A stretch of DNA of 64,000 nucleotides from Thioalkalivibrio sulfidiphilus (lineage in GTDB: Bacteria; Pseudomonadota; Gammaproteobacteria; Ectothiorhodospirales; Ectothiorhodospiraceae): contig NZ_KB898934.1 of NCBI RefSeq assembly GCF_000377945.1, forward strand, positions 1 through 64,000, read 5' to 3'. The notes below the pieces were generated by a model. The model did not search any database, was not told the origin of the DNA, and saw only the letters and a list, made by a program, of their open reading frames with translations. Made by a program: the position numbers and the translations under genes. Of this stretch, positions 55,970 through 64,000 are shown piece by piece (the first letter of the stretch is position 1; every line of letters starts with the position of its first letter).

Positions 55970-57178
55970 TTAGTCCTCTTTATCGAGGCTGGTCTCCGAG
56001 AGCGGTTTCAGGTCATCGAAGTGGGTGGCGGGCTTGCGACCGCCATCGGCGGGAGGCTCCAGGTTGACCATGTCGCTGGGCATCTGCAGGGAATCGTCGG
56101 TGGACTTCAGGGACTTCACGCCGCCACCGAAATGGATGCGCCATTCCAGGTCGCCCTTGGAGTCTGCCTTGGACAAGGCCTCGGGCAGGGTGATCTTGCC
56201 GGCCTTGTAGAGTTCGAACAGGGACTGGTCGAAGGTGTGCATGCCTACCGACGCGCCCTTCTCGATGATGTCCTTGATGCCGCTGATCTCTCCCTTGCGA
56301 ATCAGCTCCGAGATGTAGGGTGTGTTGAGCAGCACCTCGGTGGCGGGCATGCGCTTGCCGTCCTTGGTGACCACCAGCCGCTGGGACATGATGCCCTTGA
56401 TGTTCAAGGACAGGTCCATGAGGATCTGGCGGCGGGAGTCCGGCGGGAAGAAGTTGATGATGCGGTCCAGGGCCTGGTTGGCGTTGACCGCGTGCAGGGT
56501 GGAGAGCACCAGGTGGCCGGTGTCGGCGTAGGTGAGCGCCGCCTCCATGGTCTCACGGTCACGGATCTCGCCGATCATGATCATGTCCGGCGCCTCGCGC
56601 ATGGCCTCGCGCAGGGCGTTCTCGTAGGAGAGCGTGTCGAGACCCACCTCCCGCTGGCCCACGATGGACTTGCGATGGGTGAAGGAGTACTCGATGGGGT
56701 CCTCCACCGTGAGGATGTGTCCGTAGCTGTTGGCGTTGCGGTAATCCAGCATGGCCGCCAGCGACGTCGACTTGCCCGAGCCCGTGGAACCCACCACCAG
56801 CACCAGTCCATTCTTGTTGAGCACCAGATCCTTGAGCACGTGGGGTAGATGCAGCTGCTCGATGCTCGGCACATCGGACTTGATGTAGCGGATCACCATG
56901 GAGACCTCGCCGCGCTGCACGTAGATGTTCACGCGAAAGCGGCCCAGCTCCTCCACGGAGATACCGATGTTCATCTCCCGGGTGCGCTCGAACTCCTGGA
57001 TCTTGCGCTCATCCATCAGCTCGTAGGCCATGTCCCTGACCGAGCCCGGCGCCATGGTATGCCGGCTAATGGGGCGCATCTCGCCCTCGATCTTCACGCT
57101 CGCAGGCGCACCCACGGTAAAAAACAGGTCGGACGCATTCTTCTGCGCCATGAGTTTGAGGTAGGGTTCGATGGACAT
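55970..57178 (-). CDS. PilT/PilU-family twitching motility ATPase, copy 1 (PilU-like)
   Basis: The 402-aa hexameric secretion ATPase has Walker A VVGSTGSGKSTSLAAMLDY, the Asp box IMIGEIRDRETMEAAL, Walker B and His box TGHLVLSTLHAVNANQALDRI. The C-terminal tail (about 345-402) is longer than in PilT. It resembles PilU more than PilT, giving this locus two PilU-like paralogues. ATG at 57178 (MSIEPYLKLM) is 4 bp from a family-1 arm; upstream in-frame codons (MPLETES) are repeat-derived. No Shine-Dalgarno is evident. Confidence 0.9.
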   Translation of the reverse strand: MSIEPYLKLMAQKNASDLFFTVGAPASVKIEGEMRPISRHTMAPGSVRDMAYELMDERKIQEFERTREMNIGISVEELGRFRVNIYVQRGEVSMVIRYIKSDVPSIEQLHLPHVLKDLVLNKNGLVLVVGSTGSGKSTSLAAMLDYRNANSYGHILTVEDPIEYSFTHRKSIVGQREVGLDTLSYENALREAMREAPDMIMIGEIRDRETMEAALTYADTGHLVLSTLHAVNANQALDRIINFFPPDSRRQILMDLSLNIKGIMSQRLVVTKDGKRMPATEVLLNTPYISELIRKGEISGIKDIIEKGASVGMHTFDQSLFELYKAGKITLPEALSKADSKGDLEWRIHFGGGVKSLKSTDDSLQMPSDMVNLEPPADGGRKPATHFDDLKPLSETSLDKED

Positions 57179-57182
57179 TGAT

Positions 57183-57298
57183 TCAGTCTCAAGTGGCAAG
57201 TCTCAAGTGGCAAGGAAAGTCGCAATAATGACTGCCTCAGGCAAAGGACCGGGATGAAGATGATTTCCTTGCCACTTGAGACTAGCCACTAGCCACTA
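57183..57298. repeat. Family-1 fold-back element between the two PilU-like genes
   Basis: The left arm (57183-57218, TCAGTCTCAAGTGGCAAGTC and on) and right arm (57264-57298, TTTCCTTGCCACTTGAGACT and on) are complementary; the right end CACTA follows the pilU2 TAA directly. The core is 45 bp and non-coding. It splits two cotranscribed genes. Confidence 0.92.
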
Positions 57299-58465
57299 TT
57301 ATTTAAGCATACCGGATTCTTCCGGCGTCTCTTCCACTTCCAGGTGCGCGACCTCGTCCATGAGATTCGCCTGACGGGCGCGCTTGCTGTCGAGCTTGAT
57401 GCGCAGGCGTAGGTCGTTGACCGAGTCGGCGTTGCGCAGGGCGTCCTCGTAGGTGATGTGGCCTTCCTCGAAGAGCTTGAACAGGGCCTGGTCGAAGGTC
57501 TGCATGCCCAGCTCGTTGGACTTGGCCATGAGCTCCTTCATCTCGTGCACCTCGCCCTTGAAGATCAGGTCCGACATGAGCGGGCTGTTGATCATGATCT
57601 CCACGGCGGGGGCGCGGCCCTTGCCGTCGGCCTTGGGGATCAGCCGCTGGGAGATGACACCCTTCAAGTTCAGGGACAGGTCCATGAGCAGCTGCTGGCG
57701 CCGCTCCTCGGGGAAGAAGTTGATGATACGATCCAGGGCCTGGTTGGTGCTGTTGGCGTGCAGGGTGGAGAGACACAGGTGACCGGTCTCGGCGAAGGCG
57801 ATGGCGTAGTCCATGGTCTCGCGATCACGGATCTCACCAATCAGGATCACGTCGGGGGCCTGGCGCAGGGTGTTCTTCAGGGCCACCTCGTAGCTCTCGG
57901 TGTCCACCCCCACCTCACGCTGGGTCACCAGGCAGTTGATGTGGGAGTGCACGAACTCGATGGGGTCCTCGATGGTGACGATGTGGCCATAGCTGTTGGC
58001 ATTGCGGTAGCCGAGCATGGCGGCGAGCGAGGTGGACTTGCCCGATCCGGTACCGCCCACGAAGATCACCAGGCCGCGGCGGGTCATGGCGATGTCCTTG
58101 AGCTGCATCGGCAGGCCCAGCTGCTCGAAGGTGGGGATCTCGGTGGTGATCACACGCAGCACCATGCCGGCGGTGCCGCGCTGGGTGAAGGCGTTGACGC
58201 GAAAGCGCGATACCCCCGGCAGGCTGATGGCGAAGTTGCACTCCTGGGTGCGCTCGAACTCCGAGGCCTGCTTGTCGTTCATGATGGAACGCACCAGCAC
58301 CTGGGTGTGGGCCGGAGACAAGGGCTGGTTGGTGATGGGCGTCATGCGTCCGTCCACCTTGATGGACGGCGGCGCACCCACGGTGATGAACAGGTCGGAG
58401 CCCTTCTTGCTGAGCAGGGTCTTCAGCAAGTCGTGCATGAAACGTATTGCCTTATCGCGATCCAT
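57299..58465 (-). CDS. pilU: PilU twitching motility ATPase, copy 2
   Basis: The 388-aa ATPase is closest to Pseudomonas PilU (SKKGSDLFITVGAPPSIKVDGR, TQREVGVDTESYEVALKNTLRQAPDVILIGEIRDRET). Walker A is FVGGTGSGKSTSLAAMLGY and the His box TGHLCLSTLHANSTNQAL. PilU assists PilT in retracting type IV pili and works as an accessory ATPase. It is 65 bp downstream of pilT, the normal pilT-pilU order. Confidence 0.95.
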   Translation of the reverse strand: MDRDKAIRFMHDLLKTLLSKKGSDLFITVGAPPSIKVDGRMTPITNQPLSPAHTQVLVRSIMNDKQASEFERTQECNFAISLPGVSRFRVNAFTQRGTAGMVLRVITTEIPTFEQLGLPMQLKDIAMTRRGLVIFVGGTGSGKSTSLAAMLGYRNANSYGHIVTIEDPIEFVHSHINCLVTQREVGVDTESYEVALKNTLRQAPDVILIGEIRDRETMDYAIAFAETGHLCLSTLHANSTNQALDRIINFFPEERRQQLLMDLSLNLKGVISQRLIPKADGKGRAPAVEIMINSPLMSDLIFKGEVHEMKELMAKSNELGMQTFDQALFKLFEEGHITYEDALRNADSVNDLRLRIKLDSKRARQANLMDEVAHLEVEETPEESGMLK

Positions 58466-58530
58466 TTGATGAAGCCTCGTCTACCTGAGCACTGGGATTG
58501 CCAGGGCCCCGGCCTGTGGTGTCAGTCGGC

Positions 58531-59565
58531 CTAGAGGGCGTCCGGGTTGGCGGCCTTGCGGCGTGCGTCTTCCTTGCTGATGATGCCCTTGGCGAGCAGT
58601 TCCTTGAGACTCATGTCCAGGGTCTGCATGCCCATGCCCTGGCTGGTCTGGATGGCCGAGTACATCTGGGCAATCTTGTTTTCACGGATCAGGTTGCGGA
58701 TGGCCGGGGTGCCCAGCATGATCTCGTGGGCCGCCACGCGGCCGCCGCCGATGCGCTTGAGCAGGGTCTGGGAGATCACCGCCCGCAGGGACTCCGACAG
58801 CATGGCGCGCACCATGTCCTTCTCCGCGGCGGGGAACACGTCCACGATGCGGTCGATGGTCTTGGCGGCGGAACTGGTGTGCAGGGTACCGAACACCAGG
58901 TGACCGGTCTCGGCGGCGGTCAGGGCCAGGCGGATGGTCTCCAGGTCGCGCATCTCGCCCACCAGGATGGTGTCCGGGTCCTCACGCAGGGCCGAGCGCA
59001 GGGCCTCGTTGAAGCCCAGGGTGTCGCGGTGCACCTCGCGCTGGTTGACCAGGCACTTCTTGCTCTCGTGCACGAACTCGATCGGATCCTCCACGGTGAG
59101 GATGTGTCCGTACTCGGATTCGTTCTTGTGGTTGATCATGGCGGCCAGGGTGGTGGACTTGCCGGAGCCGGTGGGCCCGGTGACCAGCACGATGCCGCGC
59201 GGGTAGTCGGAGATCTGCTCGAAGATCTTCGGGCAGTTGAGTTCTTCGAGGGTGAGGATCTTGCTCGGGATGGTTCGGAACACCGCGCCGGCGCCGCGGT
59301 TGTGGTTGAAGGCGTTGACGCGGAAGCGCGCCAGGCCGGGGATCTCGAAGGAGAAGTCCGTTTCCAGGAACTCCTCGTAGTCCTTGCGCTGCTTGTCGTT
59401 CATGATGTCGTACACCATGCCGTGGACAGCCTTGTGGTCCAGGGCGGGTACGTTGATCCGGCGCACGTCGCCGTCGACGCGGATCATGGGCGGCAGCCCG
59501 GCGGAGAGATGCAGGTCCGAGGCGCCATTCTTGACCGCAAACGCAAGCAGCTGCGTAATGTCCAT
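58531..59565 (-). CDS. pilT: PilT type IV pilus retraction ATPase
   Basis: The 344-aa ATPase starts MDITQLLAFAVKNGASDLHLSAGLPP. Walker A is VTGPTGSGKSTTLAAMINH, the Asp box VGEMRDLETIRLAL, the His box TGHLVFGTLHTSSAAKTI and the C-terminal AIRNLIRENKIAQMYSAIQT, the PilT-specific helix. It powers pilus depolymerisation and twitching, the output of the Pil-Chp system encoded 16 kb away. Divergent from yggS as in Pseudomonas. Confidence 0.97.
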   Translation of the reverse strand: MDITQLLAFAVKNGASDLHLSAGLPPMIRVDGDVRRINVPALDHKAVHGMVYDIMNDKQRKDYEEFLETDFSFEIPGLARFRVNAFNHNRGAGAVFRTIPSKILTLEELNCPKIFEQISDYPRGIVLVTGPTGSGKSTTLAAMINHKNESEYGHILTVEDPIEFVHESKKCLVNQREVHRDTLGFNEALRSALREDPDTILVGEMRDLETIRLALTAAETGHLVFGTLHTSSAAKTIDRIVDVFPAAEKDMVRAMLSESLRAVISQTLLKRIGGGRVAAHEIMLGTPAIRNLIRENKIAQMYSAIQTSQGMGMQTLDMSLKELLAKGIISKEDARRKAANPDAL

Positions 59566-59797
59566 TCAATCCCCCAAGTCGAGTGAACCGGTTCGTGATC
59601 CGGCTTTGCGTCGAGTCTGCCCCTTCCAGCGCGGAGGGTGAAGCCGCATCGCGCATGAACGGTAGTTAACGCCGGGTGGACGGCGATAGCCACAAGAGGA
59701 CGGCCAACGGGAACCGGGCCGGGAGACTCAGGCACGGGAAACACCGGAGCCGATTCGGCATTTCCCCTGTTACGTGAACCGAATATAGCATAGCCCC

Positions 59798-60508
59798 ATG
59801 AGCACCATTGGCGACAGACTCGAGACCGTCAGGACCCGTATCCATGAGGCCGCCCTGCGTCATGGACGCGACCCCGCCACGATCACCCTGCTGGCGGTGA
59901 GCAAGACCCAGCCTGTCGAGGCATTGAGGGAGGCCATGGCCTGCGGTCAGCGGGCCTTCGGCGAGAACTACGCCCAGGAACTGGCCGACAAGGCCGATGC
60001 CCTCGCGGATCTGCGTCCCGAATGGCATTTCATCGGCCCGCTGCAGTCCAACAAGACCCGCCTGATTGCCGGCCTCGCCCACTGGGTGCACAGCATCGAG
60101 CGGGAAAAGATCGCCCGGCGGCTGTCGGAACAGCGCCCCGGGGAGGCCGCCGACCTGCAGGTCTGCCTGCAGGTGAACCTGGACGCGGAGGCGAGCAAGT
60201 CCGGGCTTGTCGCCGAGGCCCTGCCGGCCCTGGCCGAAGTAGTGGCGGGACTTCCCCGGCTGCGCCTGCGCGGCCTGATGGCCATCCCCGCCCCCAGCGA
60301 GGACTTCGCCACCCAGCGACGCGCCTTCGCCCGCCTGCGCGAGATGCAGGAAGACCTGATCCGCCGGGGCCATCAGCTGGATACCCTGTCCATGGGCATG
60401 AGCGGCGACCTGGAGGCGGCCATCGCGGAAGGCGCCACCATCGTGCGTGTGGGCACCGCCATCTTCGGCAGCCGCCGGGTGGCAGGCCACGGCGGGCAGG
60501 GTTTATGA
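59798..60508 (+). CDS. yggS: YggS-family PLP homeostasis protein
   Basis: The 236-aa PLP-binding protein of the YggS/PROSC family: LLAVSKTQPVEAL (PLP Lys), RAFGENYAQELADKA, WHFIGPLQSNKTRLIA and LSMGMSGDLEAAIAEGATIVRVGTAIFG. It maintains cellular PLP balance and has no demonstrated catalysis. The order yggS-proC-yggT is conserved widely. Confidence 0.96.
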   Translation: MSTIGDRLETVRTRIHEAALRHGRDPATITLLAVSKTQPVEALREAMACGQRAFGENYAQELADKADALADLRPEWHFIGPLQSNKTRLIAGLAHWVHSIEREKIARRLSEQRPGEAADLQVCLQVNLDAEASKSGLVAEALPALAEVVAGLPRLRLRGLMAIPAPSEDFATQRRAFARLREMQEDLIRRGHQLDTLSMGMSGDLEAAIAEGATIVRVGTAIFGSRRVAGHGGQGL

Positions 60509-60545
60509 TCCTTCCCCTGTTCGCCAACGTCCCAACGGAAAGCTC

Positions 60546-61373
60546 ATGAACGAACCCATCGCCTTCATCGGCGCAGGCAACATGGCGCGCAGCCTCATCG
60601 GCGGCCTGGTCGCCGACGGCTGGCCCGAGGACGCCCTGTGGGCCGTGGACCCCAACCCGGGCCAGCGGGAAATCCTTGCGACCCAATGGCCGGGCATGCA
60701 CCTGGGCGAGGATGGGGCAGAGGCCATCGGTCACGCCGACGTGGTGGTGCTGGCGGTCAAGCCCCAGGTGCTTGGCGAGGTGTGCCGCGCCCTGGCCGGG
60801 GCCGTGCAGGCGCGCCGTCCGCTGATCGTCTCCATCGCCGCCGGCGTGCGCAGCGCCGATATCGAGCGCTGGCTGGGCGGCAATCTCGCCGTGGTGCGCT
60901 GCATGCCCAACACCCCGGCCCTGGTGGGCTGCGGCGCCACGGGACTGGCGGCCAATGAACGGGTCAGCCCGGCCCAGAAGGCCGTGGCCGAATCCATCCT
61001 GCGCGCCGTGGGACTGACCGTGTGGCTGGACGATGAGTCCGCCCTGGACGCGGTCACGGCCCTGTCCGGCAGCGGTCCCGCCTACCTGTTCCTGGTCATG
61101 GAGGCCCTGGAGGACGCCGGCGTGCAGCTGGGCCTGCCCCGGGAGACCGCCCGGCTGCTGGCCCTGCAGACCGCCTTCGGCGCCGCCAAGCTGGCCCTGG
61201 AGTCCGACGAGGACGCCGCCACCCTGCGCACCCGGGTCACCTCCCGGGGCGGCACCACGGAACGCGCCCTGCAGGTGCTGGAGACCGGCGGCCTGCGCGA
61301 ACTCATGGCCCAGGCCCTCACCTCCGCCCGGGACCGTTCCCGGGAACTGGCCGATCAACTGGCATCCAACTGA
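60546..61373 (+). CDS. proC: Pyrroline-5-carboxylate reductase
   Basis: The 275-aa NADPH enzyme ends proline synthesis. The Rossmann motif is IAFIGAGNMARSLIGGL, followed by VVRCMPNTPALVGCGATGL and the dimer helices with ALSGSGPAYLFLVMEAL and TSRGGTTERALQVLE. The ATG at 60546 follows yggS by 37 bp; the open frame upstream overlaps yggS and is not used. Confidence 0.97.
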   Translation: MNEPIAFIGAGNMARSLIGGLVADGWPEDALWAVDPNPGQREILATQWPGMHLGEDGAEAIGHADVVVLAVKPQVLGEVCRALAGAVQARRPLIVSIAAGVRSADIERWLGGNLAVVRCMPNTPALVGCGATGLAANERVSPAQKAVAESILRAVGLTVWLDDESALDAVTALSGSGPAYLFLVMEALEDAGVQLGLPRETARLLALQTAFGAAKLALESDEDAATLRTRVTSRGGTTERALQVLETGGLRELMAQALTSARDRSRELADQLASN

Positions 61374-61391
61374 CGCAACGGAGCCCCACCC

Positions 61392-61946
61392 ATGCCCGGA
61401 CCCCTCCAGGAGATCAGCATCTTCCTCATCTCCACCCTGTTCAGTCTGTACGTGATCGCCCTCATGCTGCGCATGCTGCTGGCCATGGTGCGGGCGGATT
61501 TCTACAACCCGGTGTCCCAGTTCCTGGTCACCGTCACCAATCCGCCGGTGCGAGCCCTGCGCCGCGTCATCCCGCCCATCGGCCGCCTGGACACGGCGGT
61601 GGTGCTGCTCATGATCGCGCTGAAGATGCTGGAACTCTGGCTGGTGGCCTGGATCGGCGGCGCGAGCCCCGGGCTCGGCCTGGTGCTGGTGGTGGCGGTG
61701 TTCCGTCTGCTGCAGCTGCTGATTTATGTGTTCATGTTCAGCATCATCATCGAGGCGGTGATGAGCTGGTTCATGGCCGGCGGCATGCGCGGCAATCCGG
61801 TGGCCTCGCTGGTGGCGAGTCTGAACCGCCCCATCCTCACCCCCATCCGTTCCGTGATGCCCAACCTGGGTACGGTGGACCTCTCCCCCCTGGTGGCCAT
61901 CATCGGCCTCAACATCCTGCTGATCCTGCTGCGCTCGATCTTCTGA
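61392..61946 (+). CDS. yggT: YggT-family membrane protein
   Basis: The 184-aa protein has two YGGT repeats, each with a membrane hairpin: ISIFLISTLFSLYVIALMLRMLLAMVRADFYNPVSQFLVTVTNPPVRALRRVIPP and VFMFSIIIEAVMSWFMAGG with NRPILTPIRSVMPNLGTVDLSPLVAIIGLNILL. Function is unknown, perhaps osmotic or division-related. It lies 18 bp after proC. Confidence 0.93.
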   Translation: MPGPLQEISIFLISTLFSLYVIALMLRMLLAMVRADFYNPVSQFLVTVTNPPVRALRRVIPPIGRLDTAVVLLMIALKMLELWLVAWIGGASPGLGLVLVVAVFRLLQLLIYVFMFSIIIEAVMSWFMAGGMRGNPVASLVASLNRPILTPIRSVMPNLGTVDLSPLVAIIGLNILLILLRSIF

Positions 61947-62085
61947 TTCCGGAATCCCTGCACATTCCGAAACACTGATGGCGCAACATCCCGTCGGCCT
62001 TTTGGCTACACTGATAGACAAGGGATACCTACTGTTCCCTTAAGCCAAGCGATCGAACCAGGGCACACTGGAGGAGCATCACAAC

Positions 62086-62535
62086 ATGAAACGACGTCAT
62101 GTCTTCAAGGCATTCCTGTTGCTGGTACTGGCCGGCGCACTGTCCGGCACCGTCCACGCCGGCGGGCAGCAGGACTTCGGCGATTACGTGGTCCATTTCA
62201 ACGCACTGAGCACCGACTTCCTGTCACCGGATGTTGCACGCTCCTACAACATCACCCGCAGCCGCAACCGCGCGCTGATCAACATCAGCATCATGAAAAA
62301 ATCCCTGGGTGTGGGCACGGAGCCTCAGCTGGCGGTGGTCACCGGCAAGGCCGTGAACCTGCGCGGCCAGACCATCCCGCTGCAATTTCGCGAGGTCCGG
62401 GATAGCACGGCCATCTACTACCTGGCCGAGGTGGGCATCGATGATGGTGAGACCCTGGATTTCATGATCGAGGCCACCCCCCGAGACAGCGGGCCCCTGT
62501 CGGTACGCTTCCGCCAGCAGTTCTTTACCCGCTGA
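62086..62535 (+). CDS. DUF4426 secreted protein
   Basis: The 149-aa precursor has signal peptide MKRRHVFKAFLLLVLAGALSG-TVHA. The mature domain begins GGQQDFGDYVVHFNALSTDFLSPDVARSYNITRSRNRALINISIM and is a single beta-sandwich-like domain. DUF4426 is found near metX/metW and rdgB in Pseudomonas, and the yggT-DUF4426 neighbourhood survives here without metXW. AGGAG precedes the start. Function unknown. Confidence 0.85.
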   Translation: MKRRHVFKAFLLLVLAGALSGTVHAGGQQDFGDYVVHFNALSTDFLSPDVARSYNITRSRNRALINISIMKKSLGVGTEPQLAVVTGKAVNLRGQTIPLQFREVRDSTAIYYLAEVGIDDGETLDFMIEATPRDSGPLSVRFRQQFFTR

Positions 62536-62575
62536 ACCTCAAGCCTGCGCGGCCCGGGTATTTACCCGGGCCGCT

Positions 62576-63253
62576 TCAGCCTGCCAGCACCTGCCACAGC
62601 ATCAGCAGCCCAAAACCGGCCACGAAGCCACCGGCCAGGTAACGCACCCAGCGCTGTCTCAGCCATGCGCCGAGCCGGGCGGCCATGACCCCCATGAGCA
62701 GCAGATTGGGCAGGGTCCCGAGGCCGAAGGCCAGCATCAGCAACGCGCCCTGGGTCACGCCACCGGCACTCAGCGACCAGATCAGCACGCTGTAGACCAG
62801 CCCACAGGGCAGCCAGCCCCACAGCCCGCCCAGGGCCAGGGCCTGGGCCGGCGTGCGCACCGGCATCAGACGACGCCCCAGGGGCTCGATCCTGCGCCAG
62901 AGCACGCCGCCCGCCTGCTCCACTTTGGCGAGCCCTGCCCACCAGCCCGCCAGGTAAAGACCCAGTGCGATCATGAACAGCGCGGCCAGCACCTGCAGCC
63001 CCTGCTGCGCCAGGTGCACATCCACCAGTCGCGCGGCGAACCAGCCCGCGCCACCGGCCAGCGCGCCGGCCAGCGTATAGCTCGCGATGCGCCCCAGGTT
63101 GTAGGAAAACAGCAGTGGCCAGGGCGTGGTGCCTGCGGGCGTGCGGGTGCCGAGGCTCAGGGCGGTGACGATGCCGCCGCACATGCCGGCGCAGTGCACG
63201 CCGCCGAACAGACCCACCAGAAAGGCGGCCAGCCAAGTGCCATGCTCAAGCAC
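62576..63253 (-). CDS. TauE/SafE-like (DsbD_2) membrane protein
   Basis: The protein has about 225 aa and six membrane segments. N-terminal FLVGLFGGVHCAGMCGGIVTALSLG is the signature of the family associated with cbb3 oxidase assembly and heavy-metal handling; LWGWLPCGLVYSVLIWSL is the matching second half, each with conserved Cys. GTG at 63253 (MLEHGTWLAAF) or another GTG six codons upstream may be used; neither has a clear ribosome-binding site. No ccoG/ccoN genes are adjacent. Confidence 0.85.
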   Translation of the reverse strand: MLEHGTWLAAFLVGLFGGVHCAGMCGGIVTALSLGTRTPAGTTPWPLLFSYNLGRIASYTLAGALAGGAGWFAARLVDVHLAQQGLQVLAALFMIALGLYLAGWWAGLAKVEQAGGVLWRRIEPLGRRLMPVRTPAQALALGGLWGWLPCGLVYSVLIWSLSAGGVTQGALLMLAFGLGTLPNLLLMGVMAARLGAWLRQRWVRYLAGGFVAGFGLLMLWQVLAG

Positions 63254-63418
63254 GCCACACCGCCCGCGCACCCGGAATGCACAGCACGCTCTCGTGCCGA
63301 TATTTTCGGGATAAACCGTCTCGCCAATGGAAAATCATCGTGCTATGTTAATTCGCGTTCAGCTTGAACTCACCCGTTAAACTCGCGCATCCAACGCAAC
63401 CAATCAGGGAGCCACTCC

Positions 63419-63775
63419 ATGGCAGCCAAGAAGAAAGCCACCACCAAGACCCAGGCCGCAGCCGCCGCTCAGCCCAAGCCCCCCACCAAGACCGAAATCC
63501 TGAACCACATTGCCACCCAGACCGGCCTGTCCAAGAAGGACGTGGGCGCGGTGATGGATTCTCTGCAGGGCCTGATCGAGAAGAGCATCAAGCCCCGCGG
63601 CGTGGGCATGTTCACCCTGCCCGGCCTGCTCAAGATCAAGGTGGTGAAGAAGCCTGCCACCAAGGCGCGCAAGGGCCGCAACCCCGCCACCGGCGAGGAG
63701 ATGATCTTCAAGGCCAAGCCCGCCCGCAAGGTGGTGAAGGTGCTGCCGCTGAAGAATCTGAAGGACATGATTTAG
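63419..63775 (+). CDS. HU/IHF-family DNA-binding protein with Lys/Ala-rich N-terminal tail
   Basis: The 118-aa protein carries a basic tail (KKKATTKTQAAAAAQPKPPTK, residues 4-24) before an HU fold: KTEILNHIATQTGLSKKDVGAVMDSLQGLI, then GMFTLPGLLKIKVVKKPAT and the DNA-intercalating arm KARKGRNPATGEEMIFKAKPARKVVKVLP with the usual Pro. Canonical HU is about 90 aa, so the tail is an addition. GGGAG lies upstream of the start; it has its own terminator. Confidence 0.93.
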   Translation: MAAKKKATTKTQAAAAAQPKPPTKTEILNHIATQTGLSKKDVGAVMDSLQGLIEKSIKPRGVGMFTLPGLLKIKVVKKPATKARKGRNPATGEEMIFKAKPARKVVKVLPLKNLKDMI

Positions 63776-63782
63776 GGCGCTT

Positions 63783-63830
63783 CGGCCCCATAAAAAAAGC
63801 CCGGCAATGCCGGGCTTTTTTATGGGGCCG
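63783..63830. terminator. Bidirectional intrinsic terminator after the HU gene
   Basis: CGGCCCCATAAAAAAAGCCC and on pairs with its complement over about 22 bp; the core GCCCGGC-AAT-GCCGGGC is flanked by A7 and T6. It starts 8 bp past the HU stop. Confidence 0.93.
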
Positions 63831-63832
63831 AA

Positions 63833-63919
63833 GGCCAGAGACAAGATGCAAGATACAAGATACAAGAAAAATCCGACTGCCTCTTACTTGTCTCTTGTCT
63901 CTTGTCTCTTGCCTCTGGC
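63833..63919. repeat. Family-2 fold-back element at the right end
   Basis: The left arm (63833-63870, GCCAGAGACAAGATGCAAGA and on) and right arm (63880-63919, ending CTTGCCTCTGGC) are complementary with 7-nt units AAGAGAC, AAGATAC and AAGATGC. The loop is about 9 nt. The right arm is translated as the tail of the truncated minus-strand gene. Confidence 0.93.
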
Positions 63920-64000
63920 GCCTTCCTCAATCTTGAGCTTGGTCCTAATGTACACCGGGTGCGGCACGTACAGCAGGTCCGCGATCTTGCGCACCGTGTA
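63884..64000 (-). CDS. C-terminus of an unidentified protein (partial)
   Basis: Only 38 codons and a stop are visible; the gene enters from the right edge. The readable segment is YTVRKIADLLYVPHPVYIRT followed by KLKIEEGA. The last ten residues (RGKRQETRDK) and the TAA are encoded by a family-2 repeat arm, so the original C-terminus was overwritten or extended. I do not recognise the family from this fragment; the frame is set by the uninterrupted reading from the window edge and could be confirmed only with upstream sequence. Confidence 0.5.
   Translation of the reverse strand, partial: YTVRKIADLLYVPHPVYIRTKLKIEEGARGKRQETRDK

Overview
The window looks like a GC-rich chromosomal segment from an autotrophic gammaproteobacterium. 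Protein sequences and gene order suggest the Chromatiales/Ectothiorhodospiraceae, perhaps a Thioalkalivibrio-like sulfur oxidiser; this is inference from protein similarity, not a database match. Two blocks keep the gene order I recall from Pseudomonas aeruginosa: coq7/speD/OsmC/crp(vfr)/trpC-trpD-trpG, and chpC-chpA-pilJ-pilI-pilH-pilG/gshB-tonB-yqgE-ruvX-pyrR-pyrB-pyrC'/pilU-pilT/yggS-proC-yggT/DUF4426.

Layout. 0-2 kb: end of a HigBA toxin-antitoxin pair, tRNA-Gln, an S23-type four-helix-bundle ORF, and rpsI-rplM. 2-8.6 kb: a thioredoxin-like ferredoxin, a DUF481 outer-membrane protein, a GlcF-type Fe-S protein, coq7, speD, a VOC-OsmC pair and crp/vfr. 8.7-15 kb: minus-strand rpe-gph-trpE-trpG-trpD-trpC. 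15-22.5 kb: CopD-like protein, a 650-bp inverted-repeat island, cytochrome c, ECF-type permease, rRNA methyltransferase, purK-purE, purC, bioD and a CPCC protein. 22.8-30 kb: minus-strand tkt-gap-pgk-pyk-fba, the central carbon genes typical of Calvin-cycle autotrophs. 30.4-34.3 kb: metK, an SAH riboswitch, ahcY and metF (methyl cycle). 34.7-47 kb: PhnD-like binding protein, rsmE and the Pil-Chp chemosensory operon. 47-55.9 kb: gshB, an apbE/NusG-II/Gx-transporter trio, tonB, yqgE, ruvX, pyrR-pyrB-pyrC' and a PyrK-like protein. 56-64 kb: three retraction ATPases (two PilU-like, one PilT), yggS-proC-yggT, DUF4426, a TauE/SafE-like protein, HU and the truncated end of a minus-strand gene.

The notable feature is not a gene. 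About 25 intergenic fold-back elements are scattered through otherwise housekeeping DNA. Each has two complementary arms built of degenerate 7-8-nt units around a short core. At least eight sequence families share this architecture, for example GTGGCAA/GTCTCAA, AAGAGAC/AAGAGGC, AAGATTC/AAAATTC, GCAGAGGC/GCGGAGTC and GCAAAGGC/GCAAAGAC. Two carry a protein gene in the core: one family holds an S23 four-helix-bundle ORF, another a GxxExxY ORF. Many arms touch or supply the stop or start codon of the neighbouring gene (glcF, trpG, purC/bioD, ruvX, speD and others), and the trp operon is interrupted at all of its trp-trp junctions. This resembles 23S rRNA intervening sequences dispersed into mRNAs and is the best candidate here for an undescribed system. 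Two small elements with conserved CTAG-ended terminal inverted repeats (MITE-like) and one long inverted-repeat island add to the picture.
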